Shown one piece after another: positions 47,201 through 56,931 of a stretch of 64,000 bases of DNA. Where the stretch lies: assembly GCA_031213475.1 (NCBI GenBank), contig JARUPZ010000026.1, forward strand, positions 2,774,095 through 2,838,094, given 5' to 3'. Position numbers and translations under genes: made by a program. The notes below the pieces were generated by a model. It searched no databases. It saw only the letters and a list, made by a program, of their open reading frames with translations, and had not been told where the DNA came from. Origin of the DNA: Nereocystis luetkeana. Taxonomy: Eukaryota > Sar > Phaeophyceae > Laminariales > Laminariaceae. Position 1 is the stretch's first letter; the number at the start of each line of letters is the position of its first letter.

Positions 47201-50200
47201 AGGTACAACGACGGCCTGGACAAGTGGCGGCTTACCGCCACGGAGGTGCGCAACGAGTTCGCCAAGAAGGGCGCCGACGTCGTGTACGCCTTCCAGACCA
47301 GAAACCCTACCCACGCTGGACACGCCTACTTGATGCGCACGGCCGGGGACAAGCTCAGGGAGCAGGTGAGAGGATTGTTTGTCGTACGCTATTTAAACCC
47401 TGTTTTTTCCTCTTTTTTTTTTGCCAGTCTGACATGAAAATCGTGGTTGTGCGGTGCCGGTTTTTTTAAGACCATCCTTCACGTTGTTGATGTTCGATGG
47501 GTGGTTGACTGGTTGTTTCGGTTGGTTCGTTGGTCAGTTGGTTGCTTGATTGGTTGGTCGGTCTGTTGGTGTGATATATGTGGTCGGTTTGTTGTTGAGT
47601 AGTTAGTTAGATTCAGTCGGCTGCTTAGTTGGTTGATCGGTCGGTTGGTGTGATTTAGTTGGTTGATTGGTTGGTTGGTTACTTTGTTGGTCGGTCGGTT
47701 GGCGTGATTTATTTGCATGGTTGCTTATTAATAGTTGGTCCTTTTGTTCGGTTGGTCGGTCGGTCTTGGTTGGTTCGTCGCGTACGGTTTTATTAGCTGG
47801 TAGGGCGTTTGTTTCGGGCCGAACAAAACGATGGGGAAGGGGAGAAGTTGGACGTGTTGAATGAGGAATGGAGTGACTGCTGCTTCTCTTGGTTAATATG
47901 GTGATGGTTGTTTCGGTGCCGCTGCTGCTTGTTGTTGGTGGTGTTGTGGCTGCTGCTGCTGCTTCTGCCGTAGCTTGTTCTTGTTGTCTTCAGAACCGCA
48001 GTCCCGTTTTGGTGACAAAATTCTTGAAATTTGAGTGGTTTAAGTCATCGAAATAATCTAAAATGGTCAACTCACCGAAATAATCTAAACTGGTCAACTC
48101 ATCGAAATGATCTATAGTACTTCAGTTCGTCATATCGAACGCAGGAAGTAGTGCGGCAAAAAAGGCACCGTTTTTTTTTGTTTAGGCTCCTCACGTAAAA
48201 ATATTGAAAAGTGCACAGGTCGATAAATGTTTCCGTGACCTAGGAACGAAAAACACCCATACGGTCCAAAACCGTGATAGCAACTTTTGGTCGATTCTGG
48301 TTTGAGGAGGCCAGTCGTTCAGAAAAAAAAAATGGTCAAAAAGTGTTCTATCGTGTTGGTACCACAGCGACCAGGACTCGTGTCGCAGCTAAAAGCGCCA
48401 ATCATAACGTCTAACCTACCCCCCCCCCCTCCCCGCTCCTTGACGACGCCTCCGACGGTGGTTTTGCAGGGTTACAAGAACCCGGTGCTTTGGTTATCGC
48501 CCCTCGGAGGATGGACCAAGCCTGACGACGTCCCTCTCGACGTCCGCGTCAAGCAGCACGAGGTCAGACACGTTTGTGTGTGTGTAAGATAAATTGAAAA
48601 GAAAAGAATGGAAAGCTGTGAGATCGAAGAATGGCTCAAAACTATAATATGTTTTTGCCAGCTCGGTGTTATAATTCGATCGCGCGTTGTGGGGGGTTGT
48701 GTGTACGTTTTGAGAGGTGGAGGTACAATTATGAAAGAAGGATAACGAGAGCCGTCGAAATATATTTTCGACGAGCCCCCACCCCCCCCCCCAAAAAAAA
48801 TGGGCCTCGAGCGTCCGCCGCCACGGCCCACGTCCACGCGCACAAGTTGACGGCAGTCTCCTTGCCTGTAATGGTAAGAACTATTGATAATTATCCCACA
48901 CAAAATCGAGACATGGCAACATAACCAATTAGTTACACCGCATGCTCAGGACGTTTTTTTGTTCTTGTTTTTGTCGCCTACCCCTGGGTTGGATGCCAGT
49001 TTAGTTGGCATACTTGTGGATTTTTATGTTCGGCACGTCGAGTCAGCCTTCACGTGTCACGGTTATCGACAATGTGCCTTGTCATAACGTTCGGGTTTTC
49101 TGTGGTATGCAGGCCGTGCTGGCGGAGGGCATGCTCGACCCCGACACGACGGTGATGGCCATCTGGCCTAGCCCCATGATTTACGGCGGGCCCACGGAGG
49201 TTCAGTTCCACGCGAAGAGCAGGAGGTGGGTCGTCCAGTTGTGCCCCCATCCTCCCCCTCCATGAAAGTTGCTTGTATTGTTTTTGTTGATGCTCTCCTC
49301 GTTTTTTGTGTGTCCCTGTCATTACCACGAGTACCCACCGCCACTGCCACCCACCACCACACCTCCCCCTCCCCCGCCGTGACCTCGACATGGAAACAAC
49401 GTCGTGAGCGCCCAAATGTTGGAGGTTTCTCTAGTAGGAGTCAGAACGGAGCTCCGTCTCGAAAGGTGGTCGTGGTCAATAGTCAAATGACTGAGGCAAG
49501 TCACAAATGAATACGCCCCCTACCCACTCCCACTCCATACCACCAACCCCCCAGTCCCGTCCACTCTGCCTCCACCTCCCCCCCTTCCCTCCCCTCTATG
49601 TCATGTGAGTACAGCGATGGATGAAATAGAGTACACCCCCGCCCTCCCCCCCTACCTTCATCCCTACACCCCTCCGCGCCAACCCCTACCCCCCCCCCCC
49701 ATCTCCTCCTTTCACTACAAACTCCACCCTTCTCCACCTCCACCACCACCACCGACACGACCATTTTTGAGCAGGTCTGGCGGTGCTAGCTTCTTCGTTG
49801 TTGGCCGTGACCCCGCCGGCATGAAGGGTTCCCCGCTCGCCGGGGCCAGCCCTGACGATGACCTGTACGACGCTGAGCACGGGCGGTATGTGCTCTGGAT
49901 GAGCCCTGGCGTCGGCAGCATGAAGATGCTCGAGTTTAGCCAGGTTAGTGGGGGTGATCAAAGTTATAAGGAGACACGTCAGACAAGGCAAAATGTGCGC
50001 TGTCAATCAAGCGTGGATGGCCAAGTGTTCCACACTGAAACCTAGTAGCTTGGTCTCGGTCAAGGCATGTCAAGGCGAATTTGGTGTCTGTCGAGGGGTG
50101 AAAACGTTGTCTTCTGACATCGGTGGTGGTGATGATGGTGGCGATTCAATGGTTGGTCGTTGTGGTGGTTGTTGTTGTTGGTCGTTGTGGGAGTTGACTA

Positions 50201-53200
50201 TTCGGGATGTTGGTTTTTGTTTTTTTTTCCCCCGAGTTTTTCTTTCGGTGTTTTTTTTTCCTGTGCTGTCGATTTTTTTTTTAGGAATTTGATGCTTTTT
50301 TTCGTGTTTCAAGGGTGCCGTAAGGCCCCGTTCTTGTGCGTGTTCTAGTATTCTAGAAATAGGAAGGTATGATGTGTTTTTTAGTCCATATTTCATGGTT
50401 TCAATTTTTTTAGAAGTGGTACTTGAATTTTTTTTTGAAATTGTTGAGATTTTGATGTTTTGCAGGTCATGAACCCCCCCGCCCGCCCCCCCCCCCCCCC
50501 GCCTACTATTCATATTCATAACTTAATAACGGTGTTGGTTATGGTATGAGTGGTGTGGTGTGCCTAGTAGTGTTGGATATCGTATCGAAACTTTCGATGT
50601 ATCGAGATGTCGGAACTATCGGTCTATCGTATTGCGCACGTTTTGCCTCCCACCGCCTGGCATCCCCCGTATCTGACTGACGGGCTCCTGAACTCAATTC
50701 CGTCGGAAAATTTGCCGGTTTTATTTTTGCCAAGAAATATTCCGGGGGTGCCTACCTAAATCCGTGGGAGTGTTCATCGGATCGCACTTTTCATTTTTTC
50801 CTGAAATCGGTTTTCTCAAAAATCGGTCCTCTCTCCAAAATCAGTTTTTTGTCAAAAATCGGTTTGTGGGTTTTGGGCATGAAGCTCCTCAAATTGTAGG
50901 TGCACTCCTACTGTCACCGTTGCTCATCATACTTCGCTTTCCCACCTCCGAAATGGTTGAACAACCATGGTTGAACGCAACAGGTGTACTATGACAAGAA
51001 GACGCATACCATGACGGCGCCCGACCCATCCCGCGAAAGCGACTTCATCTCCATCTCCGGGTGAGTGGGGGGGAAAAAACTCGAATATGCGAAGATATAT
51101 TTTTTTTGTTTCTTTACGGACCCTTAGTTTATCGTATCTGTTGGTGTGCGTTTGTTTTTGTTTTGTTTTTTGTGTTTCCTGTCTCGTGTGCTTGTTTTTT
51201 TTGTGTTGTTCGTTTGTGCGTTTTGATGGTCTGCTTGTTTTTGAATTGTTTGAATGGTTGATTTGTGCCCCGGTTTTGTTCTGTGTGAATATTAGTGTGT
51301 TGTACATTTCGTTTGGTTGTCCGTTTTGTTTTGTTTAATTCGGATAGATGTGCGTGCGCGTGCTTTTGTTTTTTTTACTAGATGTTCCTGGGTTTTTTTG
51401 TTCTGCTTGAATAGATGTTCGTGCGTTTGTTTTTGAACAAAAAACGGTAAAAAAATATTTGTCTAAAGTGTGCGTCGGTTGGTTCGTATTTTTCTTCTTT
51501 TTTCCCCCCTGGAAGGTCGAAGATGAGGGCGCTCGCCGCTCAGGGGGCTAAGCCGTGCCCGAACGAGATCCCTTCCGATCTCCTTGCCGCTAACTGCATC
51601 CCTCCTGGGTTCATGGTGCAGACCGGGTGGGACATCGTCTGCGACTACTACCAGGTACCGAGGCGGCAAACGATAGATCGGGCTAGCGTTTACAGTCTCC
51701 TGCCCTCCTTGGACGTAACGGGATAGCGTTGCAGTCTTGAACACAAGCCTCGGGCCTCGGGCACGCCATCGATTCCGACATGATCTGCGGTAGCTGTGTC
51801 TGGGAGGATGGATGCCTGACCTGTGTGATCTGTATGATCTGTATGATCTAGCTCGTGTCGCCGTGTAACCTTTATGCATCTACTGGAGTAGCACGTGTTT
51901 CTTCTGCTGTATACAGATCCTGCGCAAGTTGTCGTAACGGGCACCAAGGCGTCTTGTTTCTGCCGTAACCTTCCCCCCATCCCGCCACCCCCCACGCCAA
52001 CCTTCGAAGGAGAGGTTTTCTTTCTACAGTAAGCTCCCCCCCCCCGTCCGTTTCAGAGAGGATTCGTGGTCAATGGTCGAAGGACTGAAGACAAGCAACA
52101 AAGTACCACGCCCCCCCCCCACCACTACCACCACCACCACCACCACCCTCATGATGCAGCCCACCCTTAACGCGGCTCGCCCAGCACCTCATGTCATGTT
52201 TCGCTTCGCGCTTAGTGTAACGACGACGTCCATGCATGACATAAGTACGTACACCCCCCCCCCCCCCCGCCTCATTATCTTAACCCCAACCTTAACTTCC
52301 TACCCTCCCCCGCCCTCCCATGAAATGAAACCCGTGTTTTTTTTTTTTCAGAACGTGGACACGAAGGAGTGGGTGCCTTGGTCGAAGCCGGTAGTGGACC
52401 CGTCTGTCGGCCCCCACACCTCGGCCTCGGGGTCGTTCGGCACCGCCCCCTTCCAGCTAGGCTTCTCCGACCCCAAGACCGGAAAGCCGGCCTCCCCTTG
52501 GCACGACGTTCCCCTCGACGCCGGGCTGGGCGAGGGCATCTACCGCTTCATCGTCGAGATCCCCATGTACCAGGTGTGGTTTGAGTTGCCTCGGCTTGGG
52601 TCGGGTGTGATTGGGTTCGGTTAGTCGGGTTGGGTTGGGTTGGGTTAGAGTGGGTTGGATTCGGGCGTTTGCGGCGTCATCGTCGTCGGAATCTCCGTGT
52701 ACGAGGTGACAGGAGGGGAGGGTATCGTGGGAGTGGGGGTATGCGTAGGATCGGTCGGTGGGTTTTTTTTTAACGGGTTTTATATATTTTTCTTGCTGTG
52801 CTCGTAGTAACGGTGATAAGTTGTAGTTTTCATCTTGGAACGTCGGGTGTTTTCTGTTCTCTTTTTTTTTACTCGTGGTACGTATGTATAAACGTACACC
52901 TGGTATACATGAACGTGTTCACCTGTTGTGTACTCACATGTTTTCTCGGCTTGAGTTTTCTCTTGCTTGTTCTCGTTGAATCAGTAAACATGTACCTGGT
53001 AACTTTTTTTGGAGATGTGTTCGTGTGTTGAGTTTTTAATTTACATACCTGTACGCACGTTTCTTGTCTCAAACTCGTTTTTTTTCGTGTATGCTCTTGT
53101 TTCTGTTTTCTTTCCATTACCCGTGGCGCGTAGTAACCTGTACGTTTTTTTCTTTTTCTTTTTCCCATGCTCTTTTATTCCTGGCCTTTTTTTTTTCAAC

Positions 53201-56200
53201 GTACCTGCGTACCAGGCACTCTTTTTTCTGTTTTTAGCTTCGTACGTACCAGTGCTTTCTTTTTTTTTCATGCTGCTCTTAGGCGTTTTCTCTACATATT
53301 ATGATACCTGTGGGACGCAATAATTGATTTTCGTCTACGCTCTTTCTTTTCTTTTTTTTCTTGTTCTGGCGCGGGTTTTTTTTTCGGGCAGACGGCGAAG
53401 ATGGAGGTGATGAAGGACGTGGAGTTCAACCCGATCATGCAGGACGAGAGCAAGGGAAAGCCACGATACTACACTTACGGCGTCCCGTTCTTCAACTACG
53501 GACTCTTGCCGCAGACGTGGGAAGACCCGCACCTCAAGGTAACGGTAGTGGGTTCTCGATGAATGGTTCGATATTACCGGGTCATGGTCATCGTGGTCAT
53601 GGTTGAAAAAATGGACTTTTCGCGGTTAGCGGTTAAGTAATGACGGTTCACGGCCGACGATTCACAAGTGAACGGTTGTCGGTTCGTGGTTAACGGTTGC
53701 GGGTTCACTGTTAACGGTTCACAGTCAACGACTATCGGTTCACGGTTCACGATCACAAGCGGTTCACGGTTAAGTATTCACGGGTCACGGTTTAACTGTT
53801 CACGGTTAACGAATGACGGCTTACGACTAACGGTGCACGGTTGACGGTTCACCGTAAATGATGATTGAATCGAGGTTCAAGGATCCCTCGGTTGACGATT
53901 TGCGATCAGATCGGTTGACGGTCGATGATTCACCGTAAACGATAATCGGTTCACCGTAAACGATAAGCGGTTCACCGTAAACGATAAGCGGCTCACCGTA
54001 AACAGTAACCGGTTCACCGTAGATGATAGTCGGCTCACCGCAAACGATGGTCGGTTCACGGTTCACGAGCCATGGTTAGCGGCGGGCGGCGGGTTTGGAA
54101 GGGGCTTATTTTGCTCCAGGGGAAGCGAATGGGAAGAGAGGGATGAGGTTCGGACGGGATTTCACGCGCACGCGCGGGGGGGCTCCGTGTCTTTTTGTCT
54201 GGTGGTGTTCTCGTCGTACTTCCTTGGCTTCAGTTGTGTGTCTTGTCTCGTCTCGTGGTGTCTACTCGAAGTTCTTGTCTTTTTCTTGTCCATGCTCCTT
54301 GTCTTCGGTGTGTGTCCTGTCCTGTCTACGCGTAGTTTCTCGTCTTTTAGCCACCAGGTATTTTGTTTTTTCGGGGGGGTTTTCTGATTTTGTCTCTGGC
54401 TAATTAAGATGTTTCGACCATGTCTTGTCTGGTCGTTGTCTTGTCTGGCCTGCTGGCCGTTTTGATCTTTCGCCTTGCTCTCATTTTATTTGGCATGCCG
54501 ACTCTGCCTCTTGTTGTCTTTTCTCGTCCATCCCGTTCCCTTTGTTTTCTCATTTCGTTTTTTTTTACTCACCGATTATGTCTCGGGTTGTCTTGTCCCG
54601 TTTATATTGTTTCCCCCCCCCCCCCCACTCCCGGGGTTTCTAATGTTGGGGCCTTCAGGACAAGGAGGGACACGGGGGAGACAACGATCCTCTGGACGTC
54701 ATGGAGGTCGGCGACGGGCCGTTGGTGATGGGCACCATGGTTGCGGTCAAGGTCCTTGGGTAAGCTGTGAGCACGAGCGACCTCTTTTTGATGTTCGACC
54801 CTTTTTTGTAGAACGCGCGCACCCCCTGTGCTCCGTCTGGAAATAGACGCGTGGTCAATGGTCAAATGCCTAAAACGCCAAGGTACAAATGAATACCCCC
54901 CCCCCCCCTACCCGACATGCCCCGTCCCGGCATTGTAGGGATGCGAGGGTCTATGGTCATACGACTACGGCCATGCATGAGATCGAGTACATCTCTCCTA
55001 TCCCCCCCCCCCCCATCTCTACCCCAGGTTTTCATGAAACTCGGCTCGGACTTTCGACACAGGGGGACTATAGTAAATAGTAAACAGGACCTACGGTACA
55101 CGCAAAAACCTCTGTATAGTAAACAGGACCAAATAATGTTCGTAAAAATAGGTAAATACAGAGGTTTTTGTGTGTACCGTAGGTCCTGTTTACTGTTCAC
55201 TACGATCCCCCGCAATAGTGTCAAGTGTTGGGGATTGTAGGTCCCTTCCTTAATATAGGCACCAACGGCCCTTATCAGAGGCATAGGTACCGGCTCGGCC
55301 CCTTACAGTCGGCATCGGGGGCAAAAATAGCGGGTAGGTGTCCCTTCTACAATGTTTCCCCCTCCAGAGGGGTCCGCAGGTATAAGGTCCGTTTGTACTC
55401 TAACACTCAATCAAAAGCGTGCTTATATTTTGGGGCTCTGTGGTACTACCACACGGCATCGGGGTTGTGTCCGTTTCCGTTCAGGTCACTGGAACTTATC
55501 GATGAGGGTGAAACGGATCACAAGATCATCGCGCTCAGGGTGACCGACCCGGACATCGACAACATCAACAACATGCAGGTTGGTTTTGTGTGTTGTCGGA
55601 TATCGTAGTATCGGAAATTTCGACGTATACTTAGTATATATCGGAAAATATCTCGAACGTATCGGACGTCACGTGTGTCGAAATTTCGGGCTTTCGATAT
55701 ATATGTCGAAATATATCGGACTTTCGGTAAATATTTCATGTCGAAAATATATCGGACTTTCGAAATATGTCCAAATTTTCGGACTTTCGGTAAAAACATT
55801 CAATGTCGAAATATATCGGACTACGAGTACCCCCCCGCCCCGCGCCCCCGCGCCCCTCTCTTTATGGTTGTGTTTTGTGCCTGGCATGGCTTCTTGGCCT
55901 GGCTTCTTGGCTTCTTGGCCTGGCCTGGCTTGGCTTGTGATTTTATGTGAAGCTGTGTGCTTGTTTTTTTGTCAGCGACAGGGATAGATAAGAGTAGTTA
56001 AACCTTGACGTGATTTCCCCCCCTCTATGGTCATATGACTGAGGCCATGCATGGGATCGAGAAGATCTCTCCTATCGATTACACCCCCCCCCCCCCCGCC
56101 TTTTGGTATTGTTTTTTTTGTGTGCCTGCCATGGCTTCTCGCCCCGACCCCGATTTTGTGTGATGCGTTGTGGTTGTTCTCTTTTTTGTCATCTACAGGA

Positions 56201-56297
56201 TTTGGAGAAGTTCAAGCCCGGCATGACCGCCCGTCTGGTGGACTGGCTCAAGATGTACAAGACGTCGGACGGAAAGCCGCCGAATTCTCTCGCTCAG
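36333..56297 (+). CDS. APS kinase - ATP sulfurylase - inorganic pyrophosphatase fusion (20 exons seen, 3' end missing)
   Basis: Exons: 36333-36528, 37790-37898, 39317-39374, 41148-41283, 42056-42215, 43337-43415, 43708-43816, 44933-45096, 46020-46192, 47203-47365, 48470-48562, 49113-49225, 49775-49943, 50984-51060, 51516-51654, 52352-52573, 53392-53538, 54659-54759, 55485-55578, 56199-56297. They total 2,601 nt (867 codons) with all phases consistent. Eighteen introns follow GT-AG. The intron after 45,096 starts with GC, and so does the one after 56,297. The chain would activate sulfate to APS, phosphorylate APS to PAPS, and hydrolyse the pyrophosphate released, pulling the unfavourable first step. 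Heterokonts are known to have this triple fusion. The last pyrophosphatase residues are missing, probably in the gap at 56,629. N terminus uncertain. Confidence 0.92.
38137..38225. mobile_element. Family A miniature element, copy 8 (intronic)
   Basis: TTAA at 38,133-38,136, TTGA on the right; arms GCCGCAGTCCCGTTTTGGGG and complement. Intron between APS kinase exons 2 and 3. Confidence 0.78.
38426..38542. mobile_element. Family B miniature element, copy 5 (intronic, two micro-insertions)
   Basis: TA-flanked; ends TTCCGGGGAACC and GGTCCCCCGTAA. Compared with other copies it has two extra TACCAGGTA words: CCTACCAGGTATATATTT where others have CCTATATATTT, and CCTACCAGGTATTTACT where others have CCTATTTACT. 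Confidence 0.8.
38588..38640 (+). repeat. (TA)n microsatellite
   Basis: About 25 TA units, abutting family A copy 9. Confidence 0.95.
38646..38734. mobile_element. Family A miniature element, copy 9 (intronic)
   Basis: TTAA at 38,642-38,645, TTGA on the right; arms TAGTACTGCAGTCCCG and complement. Confidence 0.75.
40810..40950. repeat. Dispersed repeat family C, copy 1 (intronic)
   Basis: Contains TGGAAACAACGT, GCGCCCAGATGTTGGAGG, GGTGCTCCGTCTCGAAAAGG, GGTCAATGGTCAAATCACTA and AGCAACTAATGAGTACGCCC followed by C runs. Other copies: 49,386-49,515, 57,597-57,698, and fragments at 5,848-5,895, 52,050-52,115, 54,822-54,905 and 56,600-56,628. Every copy ends in a C-rich tract. Confidence 0.75.
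42056..51654 (+). CDS. ATP sulfurylase domain (exons 5-15)
   Basis: Transfers AMP from ATP to sulfate, making APS and pyrophosphate. Exon 5 is a linker ([18 protein letters not shown]). Exons 6-9 carry the N-terminal domain ([56 protein letters not shown]). Exon 10 has the nucleotide motif QTRNP (47,294-47,308) and THAGH (47,309-47,323) in place of the usual H-N/R-GH. Exons 11-13 give [32 protein letters not shown] and [18 protein letters not shown] (not GRDHAG) is the form found in animal PAPS synthases. Exons 14-15 complete the C-terminal lobe ([30 protein letters not shown]). It looks intact. Confidence 0.93.
42434..42575 (+). repeat. Duplicated 3' part of exon 5 plus its splice donor
   Basis: This intronic segment repeats the exon from about 42,104 to its end at 42,215 and the following intron start. 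It has CTCCTAGAGAA, then CTGCCGATGCCCGATGGGGA, GAGATCATCGA and GTAGACACCAG|GTTAGCGC. Small indels destroy the reading frame, so it is a dead duplicate. It retains a donor-like CAG|GTTAGC at 42,547. Confidence 0.85.
42733..42821. mobile_element. Family A miniature element, copy 10 (intronic)
   Basis: TTAA left (42,729-42,732), TGAA right; arms GAACCGCAGTCCCGTTTTGG and complement. It sits in the intron between exons 5 and 6. Confidence 0.75.
43428..43650 (+). repeat. (GGTAT/GGTGT)n pentanucleotide repeat
   Basis: Degenerate ATGGT/GTGGT units fill most of the intron between exons 6 and 7. Long frames across it are artefacts. Confidence 0.9.
46471..46712. mobile_element. Family A miniature element split by a family B element
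   Basis: Left part 46,471-46,535 has CTGCGGTCCCGTTTTGGGGG; right part 46,643-46,712 has CCCGAAACGGGACTG. Between them sits a full family B copy. The A interior (TATAGTGCTCCAGTATAATTTGAGAGGTTT-like) appears on both sides of B, a duplication of about 30 bp. Confidence 0.7.
46538..46642. mobile_element. Family B miniature element, copy 6 (nested)
   Basis: TA-flanked, ends CTACGGGAGACC and GGCCCCCCGTAA, inserted in a family A element in the intron between exons 9 and 10. It is therefore younger than that A copy. Confidence 0.8.
47123..47202 (+). repeat. Duplicated splice-acceptor region
   Basis: Two adjacent copies of about 40 bp, CTACTGAA...TATAAATGAATGCATCCGCC(C)CTTGG. The second ends in the AG used by exon 10; the first reads CTTGGCAC, without AG. 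Confidence 0.85.
47500..47790 (+). repeat. TTGGTTGGTCGG-type degenerate repeat
   Basis: Units of TTGGTTG(A/G)TCGGTCGGTTGG and GTGTGATTTA recur through the intron after exon 10. Non-coding. Confidence 0.8.
47990..48120 (+). repeat. Family A half-copy and a 30-bp tandem repeat
   Basis: GAACCGCAGTCCCGTTTTGG (47,993-48,012) is the left arm of a family A element with no right arm. It is followed by three units of ATCGAAATAATCTAAA(A/C)TGGTCAACTC. Confidence 0.65.
49386..49515. repeat. Dispersed repeat family C, copy 2 (intronic)
   Basis: Contains ATGGAAACAACGTCGTGAGC, CAAATGTTGGAGGTTTCTCT and CAAATGAATACGCCCCC followed by a long C/T-rich tract, in the intron between exons 12 and 13. Confidence 0.75.
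52352..56297 (+). CDS. Inorganic pyrophosphatase domain (exons 16-20, C terminus missing)
   Basis: Family I soluble pyrophosphatase of the eukaryotic type; hydrolyses pyrophosphate with Mg2+. Exon 16 gives [19 protein letters not shown] and VEIPMYQ. Exon 17 gives [19 protein letters not shown] and LLPQTWEDP. Exon 18 has the signature [13 protein letters not shown] with its metal-binding aspartates. Exon 19 has [16 protein letters not shown] (usual form DEGETDWK). Exon 20 has [20 protein letters not shown] and [10 protein letters not shown]. Homologues continue for a few dozen more residues. None are found before the gap at 56,629, so the last exon is probably in it. Exon 20 would use a GC donor (CAG|GCGAGT). 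Confidence 0.93.
53600..54080 (+). repeat. Intronic GGTTCACGGTTAACGG minisatellite
   Basis: Degenerate 17-22-bp units, best preserved as CGGTTCACCGTAAACGATAAG at 53,935-54,060. It forms repeat-driven frames on the minus strand. Confidence 0.85.
54822..55015. repeat. Composite of family C and family D fragments (intronic)
   Basis: A C fragment (GTGGTCAATGGTCAAATGCC, ending AATGAATAC plus C run) is joined to a family D fragment in reverse orientation (GGCATTGTAGGGATGCGAGG, TCATACGACTACGGCCATGC), followed by another C run. Confidence 0.65.
55069..55214. mobile_element. Family B miniature element rearranged into a hairpin (intronic)
   Basis: The left arm AACAGGACCTACGGTACACG...AACCTCTGTA is repeated as its complement at 55,158-55,193. 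The loop between them is the reverse complement of the usual B right half (AGTAAACAGGACCAAATAAT). It could form a hairpin of about 35 bp. Confidence 0.7.
55600..55830 (+). repeat. ATGTCGAAATATATCGGACTTTCGG repeat (intronic)
   Basis: Five or six degenerate units of 30-60 bp with TCGAAATATATCGGACTTTCG in the intron between exons 19 and 20. Confidence 0.8.
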
Positions 56298-56404
56298 GCG
56301 AGTTGTTGTTTTTTCTTGGTTGGTTGTTCCTCGTTGCTGCCGTTGTGGTTTTCTCTTGGTTTTGTTGCTGTTGAGTTTGTGTTGGTGTGGTGTTTCATGC
56401 TCGT

Positions 56405-56480
56405 CGTTATTGTTGTTAGACGCCAGATTCGATGGCAAGCCGCCCGTCTCTCTCGCTCGGTCGCTCGGGGTAAGTTGTTA
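56405..56480 (+). repeat. Partial duplicate of the end of exon 20
   Basis: GATGGCAAGCCGCCCGTCTC, TCTCGCTCGG and the following GTAAGTTGTTATTG resemble GACGGAAAGCCGCCGAATTC, TCTCGCTCAGG and GAGTTGTTGTT at the end of exon 20. The duplicate carries a canonical GTAAGT, where the original has GCGAGT. Confidence 0.65.
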
Positions 56481-56628
56481 TTGAATTGTTGTTGTTTATG
56501 TTGTTCTTGTTTTTGTGTCTGTTCTTGTTCGTCGTCGTTGCTATTTGCCGCCTAGCCCCCCCCCCCCCCCCCCCCCCACCGTACCCTACGTCACCTCCCA
56601 CATAAATGACGGAGGTAAGCAACAAATG

Positions 56629-56728
56629 NNNNNNNNNNNNNNNNNNNNNNNNNNNNNNNNNNNNNNNNNNNNNNNNNNNNNNNNNNNNNNNNNNNNNNNN
56701 NNNNNNNNNNNNNNNNNNNNNNNNNNNN
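56629..56728. other. Assembly gap (100 N)
   Basis: Exactly 100 unknown bases, probably a placeholder of arbitrary size. The base before it ends a family C fragment (AAGCAACAAATG), which in other copies is followed by a long C homopolymer. A C run is therefore a likely cause of the break. The ends of both convergent genes are missing here. Confidence 0.97.
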
Positions 56729-56931
56729 TACACACGATAAGGGCCAAGTCAAGCAGCAGACACTGACGGCTTTTGATACACACCAGCGGACCTAAGAGCC
56801 TGGCGTTTTGAGGGAGAACGGACTTCCCCTCCCCCCCCCCCCCCCCCCCCCTCCCCCCCCCCCCCCGTCCAACTCCAACCCAAGTCGAGCCTCAACCCCC
56901 AAGGTGAAGAAAACAGACCAAACCTTCCCAC

